From: Fusobacterium sp. | GTDB taxonomy: Bacteria; Fusobacteriota; Fusobacteriia; Fusobacteriales; Fusobacteriaceae | NCBI RefSeq assembly: GCF_030528405.1 | Contig: NZ_JAUMYY010000016.1 | Coordinates: forward strand, 3,233-36,665 | Length of the DNA: 33,433 nucleotides | Direction of reading: 5' to 3' | Part shown: piece after piece, positions 12,730 through 20,313 of the stretch | Layout of the letters: every line of letters starts with the position of its first letter | Position numbering within the stretch: the first letter of the stretch is position 1 | The notes under the pieces: model-generated | The model's database searches: none | What the model was told of the DNA's origin: nothing | Seen by the model: only the letters and a program-made list of their open reading frames with translations | Program-made: the position numbers and the translations under genes

Positions 12730-13311
12730 GTGTTTAAAATAAATAAAATTGTGATTAAACCGTTAACATCAAAAAAAGAGAACTTCTATTTATTGTTAAC
12801 TTTTTTTATTTTAATTTTTTTTGCTGCAACTCTATTAAAAATTCGTTATAAAGAACCTTATACCCAAGAGATCCGCAGTGGCGAAATGAGTGCTTTCTCT
12901 GATTTAAATAACATTGAATCAAGCATATATGCGGATATTTTAAATTCCTTAGTGGATATTTCTATTTTAAAAAAAGAAAATGGAGAAATCCCTTCAATTG
13001 CTTTATTAGATGAAGAAGAAATTCCTCCCTATCACAGAGATAAAATTTGGGAACAAAAAGGGGCTTTGGATTGGAACAAACTTATGCATGATAATGAAAT
13101 CTTTTATTTAGGAATAAGCTCCAGTAGTGAGATAGGTTCTTTTTTGCTTGCAATTAATGAAGAAGAGATATCTAAAAGTGAAGTTTATTACTTCAATGAG
13201 AAACTTCCAAAAGAAGATGTCATTAAAAATTTTGAAAAATATGAACCTAATTTTACAAAAATAATCCCCTATACTGGGGATGACGAAAGAAAGAAATTTA
13301 AAGGAGAATAA
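12730..13311 (+). CDS. DUF6162-like membrane-anchored protein of the metal operon
   Basis: A 193-residue protein with a short cytoplasmic N-terminus, one membrane helix at about residues 20-38 (FYLLLTFFILIFFAATLL) and a periplasmic domain of about 150 residues rich in acidic residues (IALLDEEEIPPYHRDKIWEQ). It resembles proteins of the DUF6162 type found at the front of metal ABC operons; I hold that from memory of the context. The start is unclear: GTG at 12730 is the longest frame, but GAGGTG then sits 8 bases before an ATA at 12739. It ends two bases before the first binding-protein gene. The function is unknown; a partner of the binding proteins is likely. Confidence 0.62.
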   Translation: MFKINKIVIKPLTSKKENFYLLLTFFILIFFAATLLKIRYKEPYTQEIRSGEMSAFSDLNNIESSIYADILNSLVDISILKKENGEIPSIALLDEEEIPPYHRDKIWEQKGALDWNKLMHDNEIFYLGISSSSEIGSFLLAINEEEISKSEVYYFNEKLPKEDVIKNFEKYEPNFTKIIPYTGDDERKKFKGE

Positions 13312-13313
13312 CT

Positions 13314-14219
13314 ATGAAAAAAATACTAGTTTTATTTTTTTTATTAGTAGGTTCTATTTCTTTTTCAAGCAACAAATTAAAAATAGGAGTCAGCCTTCAG
13401 GCTTATTATAGCTTTGTTACTAATATAGTAAAAGATAAGGCTGAAGTAATACCTGTTGCAAGGCTTGATCTTTATGACTCACATAGCTATCAGCCAAAAA
13501 TTGAAGATATTAAAAAAGTTTCAGACTTGGATGTCCTAGTTGTGAATGGTATTGGTCATGATGAGTTTATGTTTGAAATCCTAAACGCTTCTGATAGAAA
13601 AGATGATATCAAGGTCATATATGCAAATAAAAATATATCACTTATGCCAGTTGCTGGAACTTTAAATTCACAAAAAATTTTAAATACTCACACTTTTATA
13701 TCTATAACTACATCTATTCAGCAAATTTATAATATTGCTAGAGAATTAGCTGAAATTGATGAAATGAATAGAAATTTCTATTTAGAAAATTCTAAAAACT
13801 ATGTAAAAAAATTAAGAAAATTAAAAGTTAATGCATTAGAAGATATAAAAAATTTTAAAGATTTAGAGCTTAATGTTGCGACTTTTATGGGGGGCTATGA
13901 TTATTTATTTTCCGAATTTGGTATTGATGTTAAAGCTGTTATTGAGCCTTTTCATGGAGCACAACCAAGTGTAGCTGATATTAAAAAAGCTATAGATGTT
14001 ATAAAAAAAGATAATATAGATGTAATTTTTGGTGAAAAACACTTTAGCAACAAGTATGTTGAAGCTATTCAAAAAGAAACTGGTATTGAAATGAGAATAC
14101 TAGATCATTTAACAAGTGGTCCCTATGAAGAAGAGAGCTTTGAAAAACTTATTAAAGCTAATTTAGATGAAATTGTTAATACAATAAAATATATAGCTAA
14201 GAAAAAAAAGAAAATATAG
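13314..14219 (+). CDS. Metal ABC transporter binding protein, ZnuA/TroA type, copy 1
   Basis: A 301-residue periplasmic cluster A-I binding protein with a cleavable signal (KKILVLFFLLVGSISFSS) and no lipobox cysteine. Ligand positions by alignment from memory: H57 in DSHSYQP, H126 in NTHTFIS, then M192 in FMGGYDY where a histidine is expected, and D264 in LDHLTSG. H82 (GHDEF) and E241 (GEKHFS) are nearby. It lacks the histidine-rich loop of many ZnuA proteins. It is about 65% similar by eye to the next gene, a tandem duplication, but the two differ at metal-ligand positions. It should deliver Zn, Mn or a related ion to the permease encoded downstream. Confidence 0.83.
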   Translation: MKKILVLFFLLVGSISFSSNKLKIGVSLQAYYSFVTNIVKDKAEVIPVARLDLYDSHSYQPKIEDIKKVSDLDVLVVNGIGHDEFMFEILNASDRKDDIKVIYANKNISLMPVAGTLNSQKILNTHTFISITTSIQQIYNIARELAEIDEMNRNFYLENSKNYVKKLRKLKVNALEDIKNFKDLELNVATFMGGYDYLFSEFGIDVKAVIEPFHGAQPSVADIKKAIDVIKKDNIDVIFGEKHFSNKYVEAIQKETGIEMRILDHLTSGPYEEESFEKLIKANLDEIVNTIKYIAKKKKKI

Positions 14220-14229
14220 GAGGACATTT

Positions 14230-15147
14230 ATGAAAAATTTATATAAAATTTTGCTTAGTTTATTTTTATTTACTTTAAGTTCTATTTCTTTTGGAATGGA
14301 AAAATTAAAGGTCGGGGTAACTTTACAACCTTATTATAGTTTTGTAAAAAATTTAGCTGGGGACAAACTTAATGTTGTTCCTGTTATTAGGCTTGATCTT
14401 TATGATTCTCATAGTTATCAACCAAAACCTGAGGATATAAAAAACATAAATAATCTGGATGCTTTAGTTGTAAATGGTGTGGGACATGATGAATTTATTT
14501 TTGATATTTTAAATGCCGCAGATAACAAAGATAAAATAAAAATTATCTATGCAAATAAAAATGTTTCACTTATGCCTATTGCTGGAACTTTAAACTCAGA
14601 AAAAGTTTTAAATCCTCATACCTTTATTTCTATAACTGCATCAATACAACAAATTTATAATATAGCTAAAGAACTTGGAGAGATAGACCCTTCTAATAAG
14701 GATTTTTATATAAAAAATGCAAGAGAATATGCTAAGAAACTTAGAAAATTAAAAACTGATGCCTTAAGTGAAGTACAAAGCTTAAAAGAAGTAGATTTTA
14801 GAGTTGCTACTCTACATGGTGGATATGATTACTTACTTTCTGAATTTGGTATTGATGTTAAGGCTGTAATTGAACCTTCTCATGGAGCTCAACCTAGTGC
14901 TTCTGATTTACAAAAAGTCATAGCTATCATAAAAAAAGAAAAAATAGATATAATTTTTGGTGAAAAAAACTTTAATAATAAGTTTGTAGATACTATACAT
15001 AATGAAACAGGTGTAGAAGTTAGAAGCCTTTCTCATATGACTAATGGACCTTACGAAGTAGATAGCTTTGAAAAATTTATAAAAATTAACTTAGATGAAG
15101 TTGTAAAAGCTATAAAAGATGTTGCTAAGAAAAAAGGGAAAAAATAA
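14230..15147 (+). CDS. Metal ABC transporter binding protein, ZnuA/TroA type, copy 2
   Basis: A 305-residue paralogue of copy 1, starting at ATG after AGGAGGACATTT. The signal peptide is residues 1-22 (LFLFTLSSISFG). Here the third ligand position is H196 (LHGGYDY), while the fourth is S268 (LSHMTNG) where copy 1 has D264; H61, H130 and H86 are shared, and H269 follows the serine. The two copies thus show complementary losses. It lies directly before the ATPase gene and probably shares the transporter. Both proteins end in a lysine-rich tail (KKKGKK), perhaps an electrostatic anchor. Confidence 0.85.
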   Translation: MKNLYKILLSLFLFTLSSISFGMEKLKVGVTLQPYYSFVKNLAGDKLNVVPVIRLDLYDSHSYQPKPEDIKNINNLDALVVNGVGHDEFIFDILNAADNKDKIKIIYANKNVSLMPIAGTLNSEKVLNPHTFISITASIQQIYNIAKELGEIDPSNKDFYIKNAREYAKKLRKLKTDALSEVQSLKEVDFRVATLHGGYDYLLSEFGIDVKAVIEPSHGAQPSASDLQKVIAIIKKEKIDIIFGEKNFNNKFVDTIHNETGVEVRSLSHMTNGPYEVDSFEKFIKINLDEVVKAIKDVAKKKGKK

Positions 15148-15148
15148 T

Positions 15149-15838
15149 ATGAATGGGATAGAGATTGATATTAAAGATCTAAATTTAGTTTTATCAAACA
15201 ACGAAATTTTAAAAGATATTAACTTAAAAGTTAAATCAGGAGAAATTCATTGTCTTGTTGGTCCAAATGGTGGAGGTAAGACTTCCCTTCTAAGATGTAT
15301 TCTAGGGCAAATGCCTTTTAATGGTGAGATTACTATGTCCTATGATAAAGAAAAAGTTATTGGCTATGTTCCTCAGGTACTGGATTTTGAAAAAACTTTA
15401 CCTATTACTGTGGAAGACTTTATGGCAATGAGCTGCCAAGCACTACCATGTTTTTTTGGAATTTCATCAAAACATAAAAAACATATAGAAAGCTTACTAA
15501 AAAAACTTTCTATATATGAAAAAAGAAAAAGACTTCTAGGTAATTTATCAGGTGGTGAAAGGCAAAGAGTTCTTTTAGCACAGGCTCTACATCCAAATCC
15601 TAATTTAGTGATTCTTGATGAGCCACTTACAGGAATTGATAAGCAAGGAGAAGAATATTTTAAAGAAATTATTCTTGAGTTGAAAGAAAAAGGAATAACT
15701 GTACTGTGGATACATCATAATTTATCTCAAGTTAGAGATTTAGCTGATACAGTAACTTGTATTAAACAAAAGGTGATATTTAGTGGTGATCCTAAGATTG
15801 AACTGACAGATGACAAAATTTTAAGAATATTTCAATAA
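15149..15838 (+). CDS. Metal ABC transporter ATPase, ZnuC/TroB type
   Basis: A 229-residue ABC ATPase. Walker A is GPNGGGKT (about residues 36-43), the Q loop is YVPQ, the signature LSGGERQR, Walker B LVILDEP and the H loop WIHH. ATG at 15149, two bases after the copy-2 stop, is used; an earlier frame would overlap that gene by 29 bases. It powers metal uptake through the permease that follows. Genes are packed in the order binding protein, ATPase, permease. Confidence 0.9.
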   Translation: MNGIEIDIKDLNLVLSNNEILKDINLKVKSGEIHCLVGPNGGGKTSLLRCILGQMPFNGEITMSYDKEKVIGYVPQVLDFEKTLPITVEDFMAMSCQALPCFFGISSKHKKHIESLLKKLSIYEKRKRLLGNLSGGERQRVLLAQALHPNPNLVILDEPLTGIDKQGEEYFKEIILELKEKGITVLWIHHNLSQVRDLADTVTCIKQKVIFSGDPKIELTDDKILRIFQ

Positions 15839-15858
15839 GGTTTAGGTGATATTTAATA

Positions 15859-16752
15859 ATGTTTGAAAATTTTAGGATATTTATAATAGCTCTTGCTGAG
15901 CAAGGCAAAATACCGGAGTCCTTTAAATATGGTTTTGTAATTAATGCCATTGTTTGTGCATTACTTATTGGACCTATTTTAGGAGCTATAGGTACTATGG
16001 TTGTGGCAAAAAAAATGGCCTTCTTTTCTGAAGCAGTAGGTCATGCTGCAATGACAGGAATAGCAATAGGGGTTATATTAGGCGAACCTTTCTCCGCTCC
16101 CTATATTTCTTTATTTACTTATTGTATATTATTTGGTTTGATAATAAATTATACAAAGAATAGGACAAAGATGTCCTCCGATACTTTAATTGGAGTTTTT
16201 CTTGCTATGTCCATAGCTTTAGGTGGTTCTTTACTAATTTATGTATCAGGTAAAGTTAATTCTCATGCACTTGAGAGTATTTTATTTGGCTCAATATTGA
16301 CTGTAAATGACAGCGATATTTACATATTAATTGTAACTTCAATTATTATTGCTTTAGTACTAATACCATTTTTAAATAAAATGTTGCTTGCTAGTTTTAA
16401 TCCTAGTTTGGCTATTGTTAGAGGTGTAAACGTAAAACTTATAGAATATGCTTTTATTGTAATAGTAACTGTTATTACTATTGCTTCAGTAAAAATAGTA
16501 GGTTCTATTTTAGTAGAAGCACTGCTTTTAATTCCAGCAGCCTCAGCTAAGAACTTATCAAGCTCCATAAAAGGATTTGTTGTATATAGTATAATATTTT
16601 CATTAACTAGCTGCCTGTTGGGTATATACTTGCCAATACATTTTGCTATTTCTATACCTTCAGGTGGTGCTATAATTTTAATTGCTTCATCCATTTTTAT
16701 TGTAACTATTATAATAAAGATGTTATTTAAAAAATTTGCAGAAGGAGAATAA
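15859..16752 (+). CDS. Metal ABC transporter permease, ZnuB/TroC type
   Basis: A 297-residue membrane protein with eight or nine hydrophobic spans, including GPILGAIGTMVVAKKMAFFS and a glycine-rich central region. The early GxxxVxKKMAFFSEAVGHAAM segment is the typical cytoplasmic loop that contacts the ATPase, and ILVEALLLIPAASAKNL is a conserved late motif. It forms the inner-membrane channel with the ATPase at 15149-15838. AGGTGATATTTAATA precedes the ATG. It ends three bases before the third binding-protein gene. Confidence 0.9.
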   Translation: MFENFRIFIIALAEQGKIPESFKYGFVINAIVCALLIGPILGAIGTMVVAKKMAFFSEAVGHAAMTGIAIGVILGEPFSAPYISLFTYCILFGLIINYTKNRTKMSSDTLIGVFLAMSIALGGSLLIYVSGKVNSHALESILFGSILTVNDSDIYILIVTSIIIALVLIPFLNKMLLASFNPSLAIVRGVNVKLIEYAFIVIVTVITIASVKIVGSILVEALLLIPAASAKNLSSSIKGFVVYSIIFSLTSCLLGIYLPIHFAISIPSGGAIILIASSIFIVTIIIKMLFKKFAEGE

Positions 16753-16755
16753 AAT

Positions 16756-17634
16756 ATGAAAAAATTTTTATTATGTTTGTCTATGCTTATTATAAGCGGA
16801 TTTATTTATGCCGAAAATATTGTGATTACATCAATACAACCTCTTTATTCTCTTACAAGTTACCTTACTAAAGGAACTGATATTAAGGTACACAATGCTT
16901 TTGACGCTAGCACCTCTATGACAATGTCACGAGATGCTATAAGACAAGAAGACTTTGATCTATCCATTGCTAAAAAGGCTCAAGCAGTTATTGATATAGC
17001 AAGAATATGGGATGAAGACGTTATCTATGGAAAAGCTAGATCTCATAACATAAAGATAATAGAAATTGACGCGAGTTTTCCTTATGATGATAAGATGTCT
17101 TCTTTATTTTACAATGATTACTCTAATGGCAAAACAAATTTTTATGTTTGGATGGGAAGTAAAAATCTTGTAAGAATGATAAATATAGTTGCAAGAGATC
17201 TAGTAAAAATATATCCAAAAAATAAAACAAAAATAGAAAAGAATGTAGCTAATTTCACAGCTAAACTATTAGAGGAAGAAAGAAAGGCTAATGAAGCCCT
17301 TTTAAATGCAAATTCTTCTGAAGTTATTTCTTTAAGTGAAAATTTACAATATTTTCTAAATGATATAAATATTTTAGCTGAGTATGAAAACCCTGATTCT
17401 ATTAATGCAGATAATGTTGCAAATCTAATGAAAGAAAAAGGAATTAATACCTTTGTATCAGACAGATGGTTAAAGAAAAATGTAATTAAGGCTATAAAAG
17501 ATGCAGGAGGAGATTTTGTTGTTATAAATACCTTAGATATTCCTATGGATTTGGATGGAAAAATGGATCCAGATGCCATAATAAAATCTTATAGAGAAAA
17601 TACGACTAATCTTATTCAAGCACTTTCAAAATAA
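16756..17634 (+). CDS. Third, divergent TroA-superfamily binding protein
   Basis: A 292-residue protein with a signal peptide (LLCLSMLIISGFIYA, cut near residue 19) and the TroA-like layout: ITSIQPLYSLTSYLTKG start, a long central helix (KNKTKIEKNVANFTAKLLEE) and a C-terminal lobe (NADNVANLMKEKGINTFVSD). The usual histidine ligands are absent; where DxHxY occurs in the paralogues this protein has STSMTMSRDA, and the second and third histidines are YVW and ENL. It therefore either binds a different ligand through Met, Asp and Tyr or acts as a structural helper. It lies immediately after the permease, before the two His-start proteins. Confidence 0.72.
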   Translation: MKKFLLCLSMLIISGFIYAENIVITSIQPLYSLTSYLTKGTDIKVHNAFDASTSMTMSRDAIRQEDFDLSIAKKAQAVIDIARIWDEDVIYGKARSHNIKIIEIDASFPYDDKMSSLFYNDYSNGKTNFYVWMGSKNLVRMINIVARDLVKIYPKNKTKIEKNVANFTAKLLEEERKANEALLNANSSEVISLSENLQYFLNDINILAEYENPDSINADNVANLMKEKGINTFVSDRWLKKNVIKAIKDAGGDFVVINTLDIPMDLDGKMDPDAIIKSYRENTTNLIQALSK

Positions 17635-17661
17635 TAAAAAAATTTTATATAGGAGGAAAAA

Positions 17662-18081
17662 ATGAAAAAAATATTAGCTTTGTTAATGAGTCTTATTATG
17701 TCTACTGTTTTATTTGCACATGCTCCATTACTATCAGTAGACGACAATACTGATGGTACTATTTATATTGAAGGCGGCTTCTCTAACGGTGCTCCAGCAG
17801 AAGGTGTTGAAATAATAATAGTTAAAGATAAGCCATATAATGGTCCTGAAGATACTTTTAAAGGAAAAGAAATTATATTTAAGAGTGTATTAGGAAAAGA
17901 TAACAGTCTTACAGTTCCAAAACCTGCAACTGAAAAATATGAAGTTCATTTTAATGCTGGAGAGGGACATGTTGCTAGTAAAAAAGGACCTGCTTTAACG
18001 GCAAATGAAAAAACTGCTTGGGAAAAAGCTGTAAGTGAATTTAATTTTGGTGAATGGAAAGACTCTATGACTGAAAAATAA
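17662..18081 (+). CDS. Small periplasmic protein with predicted mature N-terminal histidine
   Basis: A 139-residue secreted protein. The signal MKKILALLMSLIMSTVLFA is followed by HAPLLSVDDN, so a cut after VLFA gives a mature protein starting with His. The rest is beta-rich with GGFSNGAPAEGVEIIIVKD, the pattern of a small Ig- or carboxypeptidase-regulatory-like fold, and the fragment is short. Terminal His plus amine is a known copper or nickel site in other families. It resembles the NikL-type partner of DUF4198 proteins in nickel uptake, an inference from context. AGGAGGAAAAA precedes the ATG. Confidence 0.65.
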   Translation: MKKILALLMSLIMSTVLFAHAPLLSVDDNTDGTIYIEGGFSNGAPAEGVEIIIVKDKPYNGPEDTFKGKEIIFKSVLGKDNSLTVPKPATEKYEVHFNAGEGHVASKKGPALTANEKTAWEKAVSEFNFGEWKDSMTEK

Positions 18082-18184
18082 AAAATTAAATATTTAGTTA
18101 TTTATTATAAGGTGGAATGATACTAAATAATATTTGAAAATTATATTTTATAGCAATATAATAAAAATTTTAGGAGGTATCAAA

Positions 18185-18979
18185 ATGAAAAAATCAGTAT
18201 TATTTTTAGGTGCTCTGTTATTATCTGCTAGTGCTTTTGCACACGAACATTTCCTTTATACATCCAAATTAGATGTCAGTGGAATGAATCAATTTAAAAT
18301 GAAGGCGGTGCTTGCCCATCCTGCTGAAGGAAAAAATGCCGACCCTTTAAGTATTGCTACAGTAGATGGAACTAGTCATCTTCCTAAAGAATTTTTTGTT
18401 GTTCATAATGGAGAAAAAACTAATCTTCTTCCTAAAGCAAAAATAGGGACTCTAAAAACAGCTAGTGGAAATGTTGTTTCTATTGATGCTACTTATGGTG
18501 CTGAAGATGGTTTAAAAGGTTCTGGTAGTTGGGTATTTGTAATGGATAGTGGACAATCTAAAGACTCAGGATATACTTTTAATCCAGTAATGAAACTTAT
18601 AGTAGTAAAAGATGGTGGTGGCTCAGACTATATGAAGAGAGTCGCAGAAGGTCATAATGAAATAGTTCCTTTATTAAATCCTGTTAATGCTTGGAAAGAA
18701 AATGTATTTAGAGCAAAATTTGTTGATAAAAATGGAAATCCAATAAAAGGAGCTAGAGTTGATGCAAATTTCTTGAATGCTGAGTTTAATGTTGAAAAAG
18801 ATACTTGGAAAGGTGGAACTCTTAGTTCAAAAACTTCTGTGAGAGTATTTACAGATGATAATGGTATTTTTGCTTTTACTCCTTCAAGAGCAGGTCAATG
18901 GGTAATAAGAGCTGTAGAGCATTTAGATAGAGAGAAAAAAGAAGTTAGAGATGCTTCTTTAGTAGTACAATTTGAATAA
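18185..18979 (+). CDS. DUF4198-like periplasmic protein, predicted mature N-terminus His-Glu-His
   Basis: A 264-residue protein; ATG at 18185 is preferred because AGGAGGTATCAAA precedes it (an in-frame start at 18134 lacks this). The signal FLGALLLSASAFA is followed by HEHFLYTSKL, so the mature protein would begin HEH, an N-terminal amine plus His1 and His3 set typical of Cu(II) or Ni(II) sites. The body (FVVHNGEKTNLLPKAKIG; YTFNPVMKLIVVKDGG; DDNGIFAFTPSRAGQWVIRA) matches DUF4198, a group that includes nickel-uptake NikK proteins. A 100-nt gap with no promoter separates it from the previous gene, and a strong terminator follows, so it ends the operon. Confidence 0.8.
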   Translation: MKKSVLFLGALLLSASAFAHEHFLYTSKLDVSGMNQFKMKAVLAHPAEGKNADPLSIATVDGTSHLPKEFFVVHNGEKTNLLPKAKIGTLKTASGNVVSIDATYGAEDGLKGSGSWVFVMDSGQSKDSGYTFNPVMKLIVVKDGGGSDYMKRVAEGHNEIVPLLNPVNAWKENVFRAKFVDKNGNPIKGARVDANFLNAEFNVEKDTWKGGTLSSKTSVRVFTDDNGIFAFTPSRAGQWVIRAVEHLDREKKEVRDASLVVQFE

Positions 18980-18990
18980 ATAATATTTTT

Positions 18991-19024
18991 AAATGGGAGC
19001 CATATACTAGCTCCCATTTTTTCT
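18991..19024. terminator. Bidirectional terminator
   Basis: AAATGGGAGC pairs perfectly with GCTCCCATTT around a nine-base loop, with a T run after it on the plus strand and A+T on the other. It closes the metal operon and also the leftward flavodiiron gene, which ends just beyond it. Confidence 0.85.
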
Positions 19025-19029
19025 AAATC

Positions 19030-20250
19030 TTAATTTTTATTAATTGATTCTACTAATGCATCTACAAGTGCATCCATTTCATCATTATTGACATTATTCA
19101 TTGCAGATGTTATTCCCACTTTTTCATTTAAAACATTCATATTCTTTAATTCAGTTTCAAAAAACTCTTGTAATAAATCTCCTGATTTTCTAGCCCAAGA
19201 ACCATTCTCAATTATTGCAACTGTCCTATTTTGTAAATTTAATGCTTTCATATCCATTATGAAATTATGCATTACAGGATAAATTCCTAAGTTATATGTA
19301 GGAGAAGCAAGTACCAAATGACTATACTTAAACACATTTGATATTAAATAAGAAACATGAGTATTTGATACATCAAACATCTTCACATTTGTAATTCCTT
19401 TTTCAGCTAATTTTGCAGCTAAAATTTCAACAGCATTCTCTGTATTTCCATACATTGAAGCATAAGCAATTAGAACTCCTTTTTCTTCAGGCTCATATCT
19501 ACTCCATTTGTCGTATTTATCTATGATATATTCAAAGTTATTTCTCCAAACAACTCCATGTAAAGGACATATAACTTTTATTTGATCTAAAATTGTAGCT
19601 GCCTTTTTTAATAAAACTTGAATATGTGGACCATATTTTCCAACAATATTTGTCAAATAACGACGACCTTCATCCAACCAATCACGATCCCAATCAACCT
19701 CGTCATTAAATAATCTTCCATCAAGAGTTTTAAATGATCCAAAAGCATCAGCAGAGAATAAAACTCCATTTGTAGTATCAAAAGTCACTAAAACTTCTGG
19801 CCAGTGTACCATAGGTGCTTCTATAAACATAACCTTATGTTTTCCAAAGCTAAATGTATCTCCTTCTTTAACTTCAATTAGTTGATGACCTGCAATACTC
19901 TTATATCCAAATTGTCTCATAAACATAAAACCTTTTTCAGAAGAAATTATTTTCATATTTGGATATCTAAAAGCTAATTCCTCAATAGATCCACAATGAT
20001 CTGGCTCCATATGATTCACTACTAAATAATCTAATTCTCTTCCATTTAATAAATATTCTATATTTTCTATATATTGTCTTGTCACTGACCAATCAACAGT
20101 ATCAAAAACAACTGTTTTTTCATCTAATAACATATATGAATTATAAGATACTCCCTCAGGAATAGGGTGTATATTTTCAAAAAGTGCAAGACGACGATCA
20201 TTTGCTCCAATCCAATATAAATCATCAACTATTTTTCTAACATTATGCAT
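19030..20250 (-). CDS. Flavodiiron protein (FprA type)
   Basis: A 406-residue A-type flavoprotein. The N-terminal metallo-beta-lactamase domain binds the diiron site through H80, E82, D84 and H85 (HMEPDHCGS), H149, D168 and H231, all present. The C-terminal flavodoxin domain (from about 258) begins IAYASMYGNTENAVE, the FMN phosphate loop. These enzymes reduce O2 to water or NO to N2O in anaerobes and accept electrons from rubredoxin. It lies 63 bases downstream of the fusion gene that carries a rubredoxin domain, on the same strand, with GGAGGAGAGC before the ATG. Coupling of the two is inferred. Confidence 0.92.
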   Translation of the reverse strand: MHNVRKIVDDLYWIGANDRRLALFENIHPIPEGVSYNSYMLLDEKTVVFDTVDWSVTRQYIENIEYLLNGRELDYLVVNHMEPDHCGSIEELAFRYPNMKIISSEKGFMFMRQFGYKSIAGHQLIEVKEGDTFSFGKHKVMFIEAPMVHWPEVLVTFDTTNGVLFSADAFGSFKTLDGRLFNDEVDWDRDWLDEGRRYLTNIVGKYGPHIQVLLKKAATILDQIKVICPLHGVVWRNNFEYIIDKYDKWSRYEPEEKGVLIAYASMYGNTENAVEILAAKLAEKGITNVKMFDVSNTHVSYLISNVFKYSHLVLASPTYNLGIYPVMHNFIMDMKALNLQNRTVAIIENGSWARKSGDLLQEFFETELKNMNVLNEKVGITSAMNNVNNDEMDALVDALVESINKN

Positions 20251-20313
20251 TTGCTCTCCTCCTTAAATTTAATTTCAGAAAAATTTTTTAAGATTCTACA
20301 TAGCTAAAAATTT

